The translations under genes were made by a program, and so were the position numbers. Under the pieces are notes generated by a model. That model saw nothing but the letters and a program-made list of their open reading frames with translations, was not told the origin of the DNA and ran no database searches. Source: Symsagittifera roscoffensis (lineage: Eukaryota; Xenacoelomorpha; Acoela; Convolutidae). Taken from it: a stretch of 64,000 nucleotides of DNA. Numbering within the stretch: the first letter of the stretch is position 1; the number at the start of each line of letters is the position of its first letter. Location: contig NC_087064.1 in the NCBI RefSeq assembly GCF_963678635.1, positions 25,830,189 to 25,894,188 of the forward strand. The letters run 5' to 3'. This document shows, piece by piece, positions 1-10,915 of this stretch.

Positions 1-239
1 CGAAAAAGATGTAAGCGAGATAAGGAAAAATTGAATAAATTAAAAGATGCCGAATATAAAATCAAAAACCTGCGGATTGGCCAAACAAGAGTCTCAAAAA
101 ACGAGAAGAATTCAGAAGATTGATAGCAAAAGCAAAAAATTTGAACGAAAAGGAACAATGAGACTGCTTGCACCTTGTGAGGGGGGTTGCAAATAATGAT
201 AAAGAGCAAAAAACCTCAAACCCGTCTTTATTTTTCTGG

Positions 240-922
240 TAAACAAACATAGACAGAATAACTCAAGACAAACTGCACGAAATCACGTGGAGAATGAATC
301 AAGAAAAATGCAATGTCTTCGCTCCAGTGGAAGGCAAACCGAAAAATATTCTCGCGCAGAATGGAATCCAGTATGACATAAAATCCAAAATTACAACATA
401 GAATCAATAAATCTGAACCCATCTGACCAAGGACGCGGAAATTTAGTTTATATTAATGAAAACATTGACTAGAACACTAATAGTTCTTTTTTATGTGAAA
501 ACTTTTTTTTAAAATTAAAATTGGCAGGAACATCATCAACTTTGGTATAAAAGTCCTAACTCTACTAAAGAAAATAACCACCACCTAAAAAATTTGATCG
601 CTAATTTGAACGAAACACAGTCAATTTCTCAACACTAATAATGGGAGACACAAATCTACCACAGATAGATTGGGAGGCCATGAGTACATTAAAAGATGAA
701 AATAGCACTGAGCTCACCTTTATAGAGGCAGTACAAGACGCACTACTAACACAACATATCAAAGAGCCTACAAGGCTTGTTGGCAGAGACAAGGCATCAC
801 TGATTGATGTTGTGATGTCAGACATAGTCTTAAAAGATCTAGACACCACGTTAGAGGCACCAATCGGAAAAAGTGACCACGTCCTTGTCAAGAATGATGT
901 GCCAGTAAAGAGGGTTAAATGA
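240..922 (+). pseudogene. LINE endonuclease domain (EEP fold), broken
   Basis: This is the endonuclease half of the LINE ORF2, which nicks target DNA to prime reverse transcription. The N-terminal part is spread over several frames: a GRGNLVYINE-like stretch near 430-460 and a YKSPNSTKENN-like stretch near 548-580. The C-terminal part is open from 641 to 922 and contains GDTNLPQIDWE, the family's GDFNLPxIDW motif, and GKSDHVLV, holding the catalytic SDH triad. Phe of GDFN is replaced by Thr. A frameshift separates it from the reverse transcriptase that starts near 967. It is a non-functional fragment; family assignment is secure, clade assignment less so. Confidence 0.75.
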
Positions 923-966
923 AATGTAAAAACCGCAGAAAATATGAAAAGGGAGAATACCACTGA

Positions 967-3008
967 ATGAGCAAGCATCTAGCTGACCCAACGGTTCAGT
1001 TATATCCATGGGAAAAACTGAAAAACTGCATGAAAGAATTCGTGCCTTTAATTAAGATACGCAGCAGTGGCAACCAAATGCCGCTAGCAAGGGCGGTGCG
1101 CATGAAGCTAAAAGATAAAAAGAAAGCCTGGAAAACATTCAAAAACTATCAAACAGTCAAAAATTTAACTAATTGTAAAACCAAACGAAATGAAATTAGA
1201 TCTGCCACGCAATCGGAGGCACTCACACGTGAAAAAGAAATATCATCAAAAGTTAATACTAATCCGAAAAAGTTCTGGAGTTACGTACGCCAAAAAACTA
1301 CCATAAGAGAATCAATCCCCTCTTTAAAAAAACCAAATGGTATGCTAACTGACACAGACGACGAAAGGGCAGAAGTGCGCTCAAACTTCTTTGCATCGGT
1401 TTTCACTGACAAACCCCCCGGTAACTGGGAGATCAGCCCTCCACAAATGGCCAGCATTGATGACAACCTGGAGCTAACAATGAATGACATCCGAGAAGAA
1501 CTCAATCGGTTAGACACCTCAAAGTCGCCTGGACCAGATGGAGTTCATCCTAGGGTCCTATTTGAATTACGAAAAATCATCTTAAGACCACTTTTGATTA
1601 TTTTCCAAACCTCTTGGGAGACAAGCAAATTACCCGTAGACTGGAAGTTGGCTAACATTTTGGCAATATTCAAAAAAGTTAAAAAATCGATGGCAGATAA
1701 TTATAGACCAATCACTTTAACATCAAAAAATTGCAAGTTTTTCGAAAAGTTTGTTCGAAAGCTTTTAATGGATCAAATCAATGAAGAAGGGCTAATAACA
1801 AATGCACAATACGGTTTTCGATCTGGACGTTCACTGAACTTACAACTCCTGAAAGTAATTGATGACTTCACCAGGGCAATGGACAAACATGAAATTGTCG
1901 ACGTGATATACTTGGTTTTCAAGAAAGCCTTCGATTCGGTACCACACAAAAGACTGATCGGAATTCTAAGACAGTATGGAGTAATTGGAAGAACCTTGAA
2001 CTGGTTAACAGACTTTCTTTCGGGACGACAACAGCGAGTGGTAATTAACGATTCAAGATCCTCATGGCAGCCAGTAAAAAGTGAGATACCCCAGGGTTCA
2101 TTACTCTGCTCAGTACTGTTTTTAATATACATCAACACAATGCCGGACAAAGTAGCGTCGAAAATATATCTATTTGCTGACGATGCGAAATTATACCGTC
2201 AAATTGAAGACAAATCGGATGTAACACGCATACATGAAGATTTACAGTCACTAGAAATTTGGTCTGGCAAAAGTCCTTTGTCTTTTAATATCGACAAATG
2301 TGTTCACATGACAATAGGAACCAAGAAATTGGATATGGAGAGGAACTACTAAATCAATGGCGAAAACATTAAAGAAGTGCACTTCGAAAAAGACCTGGGT
2401 ATCTGGCTTGACAACAAACTGACATTCGAAACACACATCACAATAAAGCCAGTAAGGCAAACGGCTTGATAGCAGTAATTGAGAAAAATTTCACTAAAGT
2501 CACGAAACAAGTATTTTTAAACATCTACAAATGCTTGATATTCGGCCACACTTCGAATTTTTGAACTTAATCTGGCGCCCAAATTGTCCAAGCATTAAAA
2601 GATCTTTGAAAACTATCAAAGAAGAGCGACGCGTCTAGTTAGTGGTATAAAAAATCTATCCTATCACGAACGCCTTAAAGAACTGAATCTATCATCGCTA
2701 GAATACAAGCGAAAAGAGGGACAATGTTAGAAATGTATAAAATCTGCATTGGTTTTTATGATAGGAATGCCACTGCGGGACTATTCGAGCGGAATGATAG
2801 GGATTCTAGAGGTAACGCATGTAAAGTAGTAGTACGTAAAGCAAATCTAGAAATGCGAAAAAATTTCTTCACGATAAGAGCACCTCTCGACTGGAACAAT
2901 CTGCCTCATGAAACAGTGCAAAGCAAGACCATCGACGAATTCAAGTGGAAACTGGACAAACATTGGAAAGCGATTGGAATTGACTCGTACGAATTCGAAC
3001 GGAGATAG
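967..3008 (+). pseudogene. LINE reverse transcriptase, broken, with motif-A Asp lost
   Basis: The open stretch 967-2352 encodes about 461 residues of the LINE polymerase. Motifs in order are SKSPGPDGVHP, YRPITLTS, QYGFRSGRS, KKAFDSVPHKRL, IPQGSLLCSVLFLIYIN and the catalytic LFADDAKLY box. The first catalytic aspartate, normally the D of a YLDFxKAFD motif, reads Val here (YLVFKKAFD, near 1910-1935). After the stop at 2350-2352 homology continues in other frames through 2353-2723 with several stops, then in an open piece (2724-3008). That piece has FFTIRAPLDWNNLP and FKWKLDKHW, the usual C-terminal segment of CR1/L2-like and BovB-type elements. The element cannot transpose itself. Confidence 0.85.
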
Positions 3009-3075
3009 GAAAGAACATTTGAAATGACCACAAGAGGCACTGCCTAATGGTCATAAAGAACTTGACTTGACTTAT

Positions 3076-3127
3076 ATGTTTGTGTTGTATCGCAAGTGGT
3101 GCGAAGCTCCGCTTCACCCTTGCGTTT
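3076..3127 (+). repeat. Hairpin-tail 3' end of the composite tRNA-headed repeat family
   Basis: The segment reads tgtgttgtatcgcaagtgg, then gcgaagc-tcc-gcttcac and a degenerate cttgcgtt end. The same tail occurs at 8452-8502, 11771-11815, 16041-16091, 17761-17811 and 21031-21078. Only the tail is present here; the body was probably displaced by the LINE insertion immediately upstream. Confidence 0.7.
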
Positions 3128-3230
3128 CATTAAATTTGCTTTTAGAGGTGCGCACTCTTTGATTCCTTGCACTTTTTTGTTATCGTCCACAATATTTGGA
3201 GAAATAATTTTGTTCTTTCTAATGTTGTGC

Positions 3231-3243
3231 ATATTCTTTTCAG
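3231..3243 (+). promoter_or_regulatory. 3' splice acceptor in the dynamin 5' leader
   Basis: The sequence atattcttttcag is a polypyrimidine tract plus AG, 29 bases before the dynamin ATG. It suggests either an intron in the 5' UTR, whose upstream exon lies beyond the LINE, or a trans-splice acceptor. The two cannot be told apart from genomic sequence alone. Confidence 0.5.
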
Positions 3244-3272
3244 AGTGTTGGAACTCCTCTGTCAGTGTCAAA

Positions 3273-5867
3273 ATGGCATCTGGGAATTCGGGGATGCAAA
3301 ACTTGATCCCAATTGTGAATCGCCTGCAGGATGCGTTTAGTGCGGTTGGACTCAGTGCAGTAATTGATCTTCCACAAATAGCAGTCGTCGGAGGTCAAAG
3401 TGCTGGAAAATCGAGTGTACTTGAAAACTTTGTAGGCAGAGATTTTCTTCCTAGGGGATGTGGCATAGTCACGCGTCGACCGCTGATATTGCAGCTCATG
3501 CATGCTGAGACCGAGTATGCTGAGTTCGGTCATCAGCGTGGAAAGCGGTACTTCAATTTTAACGAAGTTAGACAGGAGATTGAAAATGAAACAGAGCGTA
3601 TGACGGGATCTAACAAAGGTATATCGCCTTTACCGATAACATTGCGGGTTTTTTCGCCAAATGTACTCAACTTAACATTGGTAGATCTGCCTGGGTTGAC
3701 AAAAGTTCCAGTAGGTGATCAGCCTGCCGACATTGAGACTCAAATTCGTGACATGATTCTCCAGTTTATTACTAAAGACAATTGTCTTATTCTGGCTGTA
3801 ACACCCGCTAACTCCGATCTTGCCAATTCGGATGCTTTGAAGTTAGCGAAAGAGACTGACCCCGAAGGAATGCGAACAATCGGGGTAATAACTAAGATTG
3901 ATCTCATGGACGAAGGAACAAATTGCAGGGATATATTAGAGAACAAGCTGTATCCTCTTAGACGTGGCTATATTGGGGTTATAAATAGAAGTCAAAAAGA
4001 CATCGACGGTCGAAAGGACATCAGGGCAGCGCTTCAATCGGAGAGACAGTTTTTTGTTGCCCATCCAGCGTATAGGCACCTTGTAGATCGACTAGGTACG
4101 CCTTTCCTCCAGAAAACACTTAATCAGCAGCTCACAAACCACATTCGTGATAATTTGCCTCAGTTCAGAAGTAAATTGCAGGGTCAAATGCTGGAGCTAG
4201 AAAAGGCCTGTAGTGAATTTAAGGACTACAGACCAGACGATCCGGGCAGAAAGACCAAAGCTCTTCTGACGCTTGTTCAGCAATTTAGCCAGGACTTCGA
4301 ACAATCAATTGAAGGAAGCGGAGAAGAAGTTGATGTACTTGAGCTGTCGGGTGGTGCCAAAATAAACAGAATATTTCATGAGCGGTTTCCTTATGAGCTG
4401 CAAAAATTAGACATGAGTATTGACAAAGAGCTGCGGCGTGAAATTATTCTGGCCATTAGAAACATTCGCGGTGTTAGATCTGGATTGTTCACGCCTGATA
4501 TGGCCTTCGAGGCAGTTGTGAAGAAGAAGATCATGAAACTAAAGGAACCTGCCCTAAAATGTGTGGATCAGGTGGTAACTGAGCTCAATCTGGTCGTCCG
4601 TAAATGCGGAGATAGAATGAATCAGTATCCTCGTCTGAGAGAGGAAACTGAGCGGATTCTCACGGCAAAAGTGAGAGAGCAAGAAATGAAAGCGAAAGAT
4701 CAGTTGCTGCTTCATTGTGAAATTGAGCTGGCATATATGAATACTAACCACGAAGACTTCATCGGATTTCAGAATGCAGCCAGCCCAAGTTCAGATTCCG
4801 CTAAAGATAAAAATGTCAGTAACCAGATGATTCGAAAAGGCTACCTGACTCTAAACATGGCACTTATGAAGGGTCGATCAAAGCCATACTGGTTTGTATT
4901 AACCTCTGAGTCTCTCTCATGGTACACGAAACCAGACCAGAAGGAGATGAAGTACCGCGTTAGTCTGGAGAACCTCCGAACTAAAGACATAGATATGGGG
5001 TATTTTTCGAAAAAATATGGCTTTTGTATATTCAACAGCAGTGGCGAGAATGTGTTCAAAGAACACGAAAGACTAGATCTCAGTTGTGAGACTGAAGACG
5101 AAAAGGAGGATTGGAAAGCCTCGCTCCTAAGAGCTGGAGTATACCCTGCTCGCGAAGAAGTTCCCGCTGAAGAAGTCGAATCTGAGGTGTCCGTAGATCC
5201 GCAACTCGACCGACAGGTGGAAATAATTAAATCGTTGATCGAATCATACATGTCGATTGTAAAGAAGAACACCCGAGATATCGTCCCAAAGACAGTCATG
5301 TTCTATTTAGTGAACAGTGTCAAAGACTATCTCTCAGCTGAAATGTTGGCTCAGCTGTACTCTCATGGTAACCAGGACTCCCTAATGGAGGAATCTCCAG
5401 AAGAGACTAGGCGTCGCGAGGAGTTACTTAGAATGTACAATGCTACAAAGCAAGCTCTCTCAATTATCGGAGATGTAGTTCTCTCAACCACCTCAACTCC
5501 TACACCAGCGCCAATTCAAGACGAATGGTTGCAGTCGAACGACTCTTCGCCTGGGTATAACAATAATAATTTAGGAACTCCAAATGCCATGGGACCTAGG
5601 TCCCTCTCTCCTGCTCCTGGGAACCGGAAGCCAATGGGAGGTAGTAACTCCGGATCCGTACAACCTCCGCCACGTCCGAACATTCCACAGCGTCCCGGAT
5701 CGATATCGTCGATTCCAAATTCAGGACAGCAGCAGCAACCAATGGTCCCTAGTAGACCAGGACAAGGTCAGGCACCGCCCATGGTCCCGCAGCGACCTGG
5801 ACCTGGAAATACTGCAGGGGGTCAAAGAGTCTTGCCGCCACCGATGGTCCCCCAACGACCGAAGTAA
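3273..5867 (+). CDS. DNM: Classical dynamin, large GTPase of membrane fission
   Basis: Dynamin assembles around the necks of clathrin-coated and synaptic endocytic pits and uses GTP hydrolysis to cut them. The 864-residue product equals the usual dynamin-1 length. It has a GTPase domain with P-loop GGQSAGKSS (residues 40-48), VDLPG near 138 and TKID near 207. A middle/stalk region follows, then a PH domain (about 520-635, starting IRKGYLTLN), a GED (about 655-750, with [19 protein letters not shown]) and a C-terminal proline-rich tail with repeated PxRP SH3-ligand motifs such as MVPQRP. The start chosen is the ATG at 3273 (context TCAAAATGG), because homology begins right after it. The frame is open upstream to a GTG at 3096, but that part lies in repeat and leader sequence. 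The CDS has no intron, unusual for this family. All key GTPase residues are present. Confidence 0.96.
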   Translation: MASGNSGMQNLIPIVNRLQDAFSAVGLSAVIDLPQIAVVGGQSAGKSSVLENFVGRDFLPRGCGIVTRRPLILQLMHAETEYAEFGHQRGKRYFNFNEVRQEIENETERMTGSNKGISPLPITLRVFSPNVLNLTLVDLPGLTKVPVGDQPADIETQIRDMILQFITKDNCLILAVTPANSDLANSDALKLAKETDPEGMRTIGVITKIDLMDEGTNCRDILENKLYPLRRGYIGVINRSQKDIDGRKDIRAALQSERQFFVAHPAYRHLVDRLGTPFLQKTLNQQLTNHIRDNLPQFRSKLQGQMLELEKACSEFKDYRPDDPGRKTKALLTLVQQFSQDFEQSIEGSGEEVDVLELSGGAKINRIFHERFPYELQKLDMSIDKELRREIILAIRNIRGVRSGLFTPDMAFEAVVKKKIMKLKEPALKCVDQVVTELNLVVRKCGDRMNQYPRLREETERILTAKVREQEMKAKDQLLLHCEIELAYMNTNHEDFIGFQNAASPSSDSAKDKNVSNQMIRKGYLTLNMALMKGRSKPYWFVLTSESLSWYTKPDQKEMKYRVSLENLRTKDIDMGYFSKKYGFCIFNSSGENVFKEHERLDLSCETEDEKEDWKASLLRAGVYPAREEVPAEEVESEVSVDPQLDRQVEIIKSLIESYMSIVKKNTRDIVPKTVMFYLVNSVKDYLSAEMLAQLYSHGNQDSLMEESPEETRRREELLRMYNATKQALSIIGDVVLSTTSTPTPAPIQDEWLQSNDSSPGYNNNNLGTPNAMGPRSLSPAPGNRKPMGGSNSGSVQPPPRPNIPQRPGSISSIPNSGQQQQPMVPSRPGQGQAPPMVPQRPGPGNTAGGQRVLPPPMVPQRPK

Positions 5868-7000
5868 CAATAAGAAAAGTTTTATCCGAAATTGAAATGA
5901 AAATTGCAACCAAAACATGTAATCAACTTAGATTCGATTTATACCTGTACCACAATGTTAAAGGATAATGTCTCAATTTTGAATGATATGACCCTTAAAT
6001 CGCATTGATTCATATGTACTTCAGATATTATCAATCATTTTTGCATTGAATAATCAAACATGACATGGATGTTGAAAACTGTGCTTGATTTGAAATGTTC
6101 CTATCAGCCGCACTGTCCCCTCGAAGACTATCTCCTGACGTTTTCACAGTTTTTCTCAATTGCCTCGAAATTGTAAACTGTTTAAAACCGTTTGAGTTGT
6201 ACAAAATTTTAATATCTGTAAACTATTCAATCCTTCTCAGTTAGCATGGAAGGATTTCTTAGCTGTAGAATTGTATCAGAATAATACCTTTGATTGAGTT
6301 ATCAGTTCTCGAGGCAAGAAGAAAAATGACTAGAGTCGCTTCAAACACGATTTAAGTCAAAATATGGAGTTGAGGACTTATCATCGATTCCGCTGAAATT
6401 TGATAGCTCAATCACGGAGATTGAAAGATGCTACATGGCAGATAGATAGAATTTTCTTGTATCTGGTGAAATTTTTCCGATTGTTTGAACTGAGCTTTAT
6501 TTAAAATGAATCGCGTTCAATTTCCTTATCCAAAATTGTCACACACCTATTTATTATTGCAGAGCAGCAGATAACTTGTCAGTATATTATGTAATTAAAT
6601 CTCCTGCAACTGGAATGACCAGCACACGCTTTTGCTATTTATCATATTTGTTGCAACCATGGTTCTTTCTAAAGAAAGATGACTCTTACGAAAGAAAAGA
6701 ATTATCAAAATTGTTTATATCAATCTCATTTAACAGAAAAAATATTTTTGATTTAGAAATTGTGCATAAAAGAGCCCTGGATTAAGTATAGATTTACCTG
6801 AGATCCATTATGCTACTTCGAAATTAATAATCATTATGCGATAGATTGGCAGTTTAGTCGATTGTAGAATCTATCTATTGAATATTGAATTGTAACTTTT
6901 GAAATGCTATTTTTGTTCGGAGCGACATCATAGAAAGTGAAAGGATAAGTAATTTTCAATGGAAGCTTCATTGTTGTTGACAAATTTAGAGCCCAGGTCG
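5868..7000. other. Dynamin 3' UTR and intergenic DNA, no gene seen
   Basis: AT-rich sequence without a convincing ORF. It presumably begins with the dynamin 3' UTR. No AATAAA was seen; an ATTAAA occurs near 6594 and could be a polyadenylation signal. No poly(A) tract follows the stop codon, so there is no direct sign that dynamin is a retrocopy. Confidence 0.5.
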
Positions 7001-7146
7001 AAATAAGGTCTAGTACTCGGTTGCAAAATTTATATTAAGGGCAAACTGGTAGAACTGATACAAAGAAGAAGTCCTGATTGAGAGAAAATTTGCTGCTTAA
7101 ATTTGCCCTTTATATAAGTATTGCAACCGAGTACTAGACCTTATTT
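7001..7146. repeat. Long palindromic MITE-like hairpin
   Basis: Two arms of about 45 bases (7001-7045 and 7102-7146) are inverted repeats round a 56-base loop. The outer 26 bases (aaataaggtctagtactcgg and on) match perfectly and the inner part has small differences. The right arm's ggttgcaaccgagtactagac-like motif recurs in degenerate single-arm form near 7330, 15010 and 19525, next to composite repeats. It resembles a small non-autonomous foldback element; no target duplication was recognised. Confidence 0.8.
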
Positions 7147-7317
7147 CCCGTTAGCAACTTTATTCACAGAATGTTCAATTTTACCGTTTCTGATGTTCTC
7201 TTCCTAGACTTTTCATTTCTAGGCGTATAAGCCCTGTTCATAGGTTTTTTGGTAATGTATATCGTATAAACGCTGATTAAGTATTTGAATGTAATTACCT
7301 TTCCGAGGGTACCTTTC

Positions 7318-8502
7318 CATAAGCAGGGGTATTGCAAGCTGGTGTTAGACTTTTATTCCTTGTCGATAATTTTGTTCACAGAGTGATTGAAAAAAGTGGT
7401 CATCTCAATTTTAAGTTATGGTATTGTTTAACACTTATTTTTGATTCCTAGTTTATTGGCGTTATATCCAAGACTAAAATAGAGAATTATTTTTCAGAAA
7501 CTTCCGTCGACTTTATGGGTTTCGTCAGTTTTTTCGGCTTTCTCGCCAGGCTTTTTTCATATAAATGCGTGTTTATATATTTTCTACCTTTGCGAGAGTA
7601 TGTTTCTTGTAATCGGGAACTAGATTTTCCCCCGTAAACATCTTCTCCTTATCGTTCTTACACATCAATGTTCTTTTCTTATTCTCTTCTTTATCCCGCA
7701 CTTCTTTGTTTTTATTCCTTTAAGATTGTCGGCTTAATCCCACACTAAGTGCAAGTGTTGTTCATTGTAGTTTTAGGGGGGCTTCAACCTTTGGTTTTTG
7801 CAAAAACTTTCCGGTAAAATTTGATTTTTAATCTTTTTTTTTGCTACTGAACTGGTGTCTGCTCAAAGATTGACGGCTTAGTCGCCACATCACGGATTTT
7901 GCTTGTTCTGTAAATAACTTTTGTTGAAGTTGAAAGTGCAAGTGATGTTCAGTGTAGTTTCACACGCGGGGACTCACGTTTAAATTTGTTCTGTACATTT
8001 TTTTTGTCGTTAGTTGCGCGTTGTAGTTGTGCCATTTTCAGACAGGCGAGGCTGTCTGTCGAGTCTACCACTAGAAGGCGGCAGATCTGGGCCCTAAATG
8101 GCTTTTTTTTGGCTCAGCTAGGCTCTGCCCAAAGGTTGTTTTAGTTGGAACATCGCGGGTTTTTCTTTTGGTGAGAGCAAATTTCATTTTAGTTGCAAGT
8201 GTTATTCAATGTAGTTTCAGGCGGGACTTGAAAGATTTTTTTAAAATTAAATTTTCGGCTCAACTTGTGTCTGCTCAAAGATTGTTGGCTTTGCTCCCTG
8301 TTCATAAGCTGCATTCCGTTGCTAATGAAATGCTCAAATGTCAAACTTGTTTGCCTAGAGTTATTTTCCATCGAGACATGGGATCATTTAATTTTTGGTA
8401 GACCTATTTTTTCAACTATATTTTTTTGTTTTTCGAATTCTTATTTTGTTAATGTTTGTGTTGTATCGTAAGTGGCGCGAAGCTCCGGTTCGCCTCTGTG
8501 TT
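7318..8502 (+). repeat. Composite tRNA-family repeat with hairpin tail (diverged copy)
   Basis: The block begins with the ggtattgcaagctggtgttagac motif near 7329 and ends in the hairpin tail at 8452-8502 (gcgaagctccggttcgcctctgtgtt). Inside, a phrase close to tgtctgctcaaagattg-tcggctta recurs in degenerate form near 7855, 8125 and 8268, so the element contains internal repeats. The ORF reading through 8168-8401 is part of the repeat and is not treated as a gene. Confidence 0.6.
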
Positions 8503-8783
8503 CTTTTTTAAATGAGCTTCGAGCAGCTAGGCTTCTTTTTTTTCGCTCTGAATTTTTTCATGTTTTTCTATGGAACCTAGCGTCTTAATCTTGTTAGATT
8601 GCGGAAAAGTTCACCATGATTTGATTCATGGTGGGAGCAGAGGATTTTTCCAGCTACGGCCAATTGTTTTAAAGCAATCAAAAAGTTTGAGTAAATTTCT
8701 GACTTCTGTGCACAAAAAACATTATGCGAATATTTTCACATAATTATTAATAACCAGTGTATGGAAGCTGGAGGCGGAGCAAT

Positions 8784-9106
8784 AAGCAGAATGGTCCAAT
8801 TACAGAATGCGTCCAAGAGCAGAAAAACGGAAAAATATTGACTTAAATTGGTTTATACGGGCTAATTGATGAAACAATTATTAGAATCGTCAAAAAAAAA
8901 CCCAAGAACACATGTAAATTATGCATGAATTGACTAATTTCATCAAGTTTTTTGATGAAATTTTTTTAAATTCCTGATTAAATTACTCAAATTATGCATA
9001 AAATGTTTGTTGTTTTGGTAGTATTGACATTACTGATAATTAATTTACCGACTAGCTCATAAAAGTTGATATTTTTCCGTTTTTCTGCTCTTGGACCATT
9101 CTGCTT
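8784..9106. repeat. MITE-like element with ~37-bp terminal inverted repeats
   Basis: The left end (8784-8839) reads aagcagaatggtcca, then a short extra segment, then caagagcagaaaaacggaaa. The right end (9070-9106) is the reverse complement of this without the extra segment, which was therefore gained after the element formed. The interior is AT-rich, with a second inner palindrome around 8940 (tttcatcaag/ttttttgatgaaa). There is no coding capacity, so it is non-autonomous. Confidence 0.75.
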
Positions 9107-9967
9107 GTTGACTGGCCACTATGGAGGCTAATGCTAGCCCTAAAACTGCTGAAGGGAATGCAGCTAGTTAAAATGCAAGCATATTTGCAAATTTTTAAAT
9201 TTACGAACTTTTCAACAAAAATTTACTTAGTTTCATGTTTTTTTCGTTATAGTTATGAAAATCAACAAACTAAATCTTATGATTGCACGATTTTATCCAG
9301 TGTTTTTTGTATTTCCTTTCTCTACAAATGCTAAAATTTTGGAGTTTGATAGCGGAAAATTATTTAGGCCAAACTATACTGATATAAATATCTCGCATGT
9401 GTCTGTCTGTGGAGTTGATTGTTACTGCTCCTTGTCGGCTGAACCTGAATAATTGTTGTACTGCATAGTTACTGATACAAATCATGTGCAGGACTCGGTC
9501 GAAGTTTTTTAAAATTTGGCTTCATAGTTACGGAGAAAAAGGGGCGAAAATGAGTCAGTGACTTTTGTTTCTTTTAAAGAAAGAAAGAAAGAATTAATTT
9601 CTCAATGTTACTAGAAAATTCATATCATATTGCGCATAAATACATCAGTATCAAAGAGGGGACAGCTAACGATCCCATAAGGGATACTAAATGCTGCCCC
9701 AAAAAATATTAGAAACATGAATGATGTAGTTAGTTGGGTTTCAAATTATTATGAAATCTAGTGCATAAATTCTACATATTTGCAAAAATAGAACGAACAA
9801 AAAAGGTGAAATATAAAATCATATATTAGAGGGTCTAAAGGCCTACTCAGAAATGGCATGATTTATCTCCGTTTTAAGTAACACACAACATAACTTAGTT
9901 TATTTAAAACAGTTGCAAATGTTAATGAACTGATTATAATATTTACCTAAAAAAAAAAAACACACCT
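9107..9967. other. Gene-free AT-rich stretch
   Basis: No supported gene was seen. It contains a short (AAAG)n microsatellite near 9574-9593 and an A-rich run at 9949-9960. Short ORFs here have no recognisable features. Confidence 0.5.
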
Positions 9968-10023
9968 GTATTTTCTACTCATCCGGTTTTGCAGTTCCTT
10001 TCAACCGGATGAGTAGAAAATAC
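9968..10023. repeat. Perfect 21-bp inverted repeat (hairpin)
   Basis: The arm gtattttctactcatccggtt (9968-9988) is followed by 14 bases and its exact reverse complement (10003-10023). The perfect match in otherwise decayed DNA suggests a recent origin or selection. It could be a very short MITE, a small-RNA hairpin or a cruciform site; the sequence does not decide. Confidence 0.85.
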
Positions 10024-10837
10024 TTGTGCATTTTTAATAGATTGAAATAATTTAAATATTTTCATTTCTGGAGTAAAGCGCCCTAAAAATTTTGAAATTT
10101 TCTGAAGCGCTGATTTCGAGATTTTTGTTACATCTCAAAAATGGCAGGACTTCAAGTTATTGACAGTGTTTTTGTTTTGAGCTATCAAAAATATAAGAAG
10201 TTTCAATTGAAGACTTTATTGGAATAAAAGCGTTTTGAGAAGCTTTAAATTGCTTTAAAAATACTCAATGGCTTTTTGGAAAAATATAGCTTAACCTGCC
10301 TAACGCTACAACTCCCTCCCCCAGCATTTCAAACGAAAAAATATGCAGTCTACCCCTAACAATGAATTTCAAGGTTCTAAGGGGCTAACATGGGAAAGAG
10401 CCGGAACTTAAGTTTAGAAGGGGGCAAGAATTCAAAAACTCGGAAATGGAAGTAATTATAATGCAATCTTAAAAATGCTAGAGCCAATAAGTTTTTTTGA
10501 AGTTTGCTCGATAAACACCGTTATTTCAACTTTTTTGGCGAGCGATGCGAGCTTTCATATTCTAGTATTTCAATACTTTTTCTGTTTCGTCGTATAAATA
10601 AAATAAATGAAGACTTTTAATATCATTGATGATTTTAATTAATTCCCTAGTTCTCATCTAATTGGCATGAGTTGAAGCATTTTGCTTTACGATGTTGGAA
10701 CTCAACTATATTTCTAGCTGTTCAATTTTCAAATGCTGGTCTTTTTTTTCAACCAGCCAGTAGCTTAAGCAGGAGTTTACTATTAAAGTCTGAAATAGAA
10801 TGAGCCCATTAAGGTATTGCTGTCTCGCAAGGGCTCA

Positions 10838-10915
10838 CCTTGCAAGTTTCAGCGCACGTGCGATTTGAACCCGTAACCATATGATTGCTGGGTGACATCA
10901 TTATTGAATGCGCCA
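10838..10915 (-). repeat. tRNA-like SINE head
   Basis: On the minus strand the segment contains an A-box-like tgttgtggcgcattcaataa and, about 40 bases on, a B-box-like acgggttcaaatcgc. The layout matches the tRNA-like heads at 15104-15190 and 50031-50112. It cannot fold into a good cloverleaf by eye, so it is a tRNA-derived repeat and not a tRNA gene. Confidence 0.55.

Larger units (their letters stand above)
1..3073 (+). mobile_element. Decayed CR1/L2-like non-LTR retrotransposon (LINE), cut by the window edge
   Basis: A LINE runs in from the left edge. In order it shows a possible remnant of a Lys/Glu-rich ORF1 product (1-150), an apurinic-type endonuclease broken by stops (about 240-922), a reverse transcriptase (967-2352), a broken linker, and the C-terminal segment usual for these elements (2724-3008). 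It ends in a short direct repeat of cttga (3058-3073), the microsatellite-like 3' tail typical of CR1/L2-type elements. Several frameshifts and stops separate the parts, so this copy is dead. The 3' end abuts the tail of another repeat (3076-3127), so it inserted into or beside it. Confidence 0.85.

Noticed and set aside
601-978. 125-residue minus-strand ORF
   Set aside because: Antisense shadow of the LINE endonuclease region; no features of its own.
3096-3272. N-terminal extension of the dynamin frame (59 codons from GTG)
   Set aside because: It starts in repeat DNA with a non-ATG codon, crosses a splice acceptor, and dynamin homology begins at the ATG at 3273.
5584-5895. Plus-strand ORF rich in Arg/Ser/Asp
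   Set aside because: Other-frame reading of the dynamin proline-rich tail.
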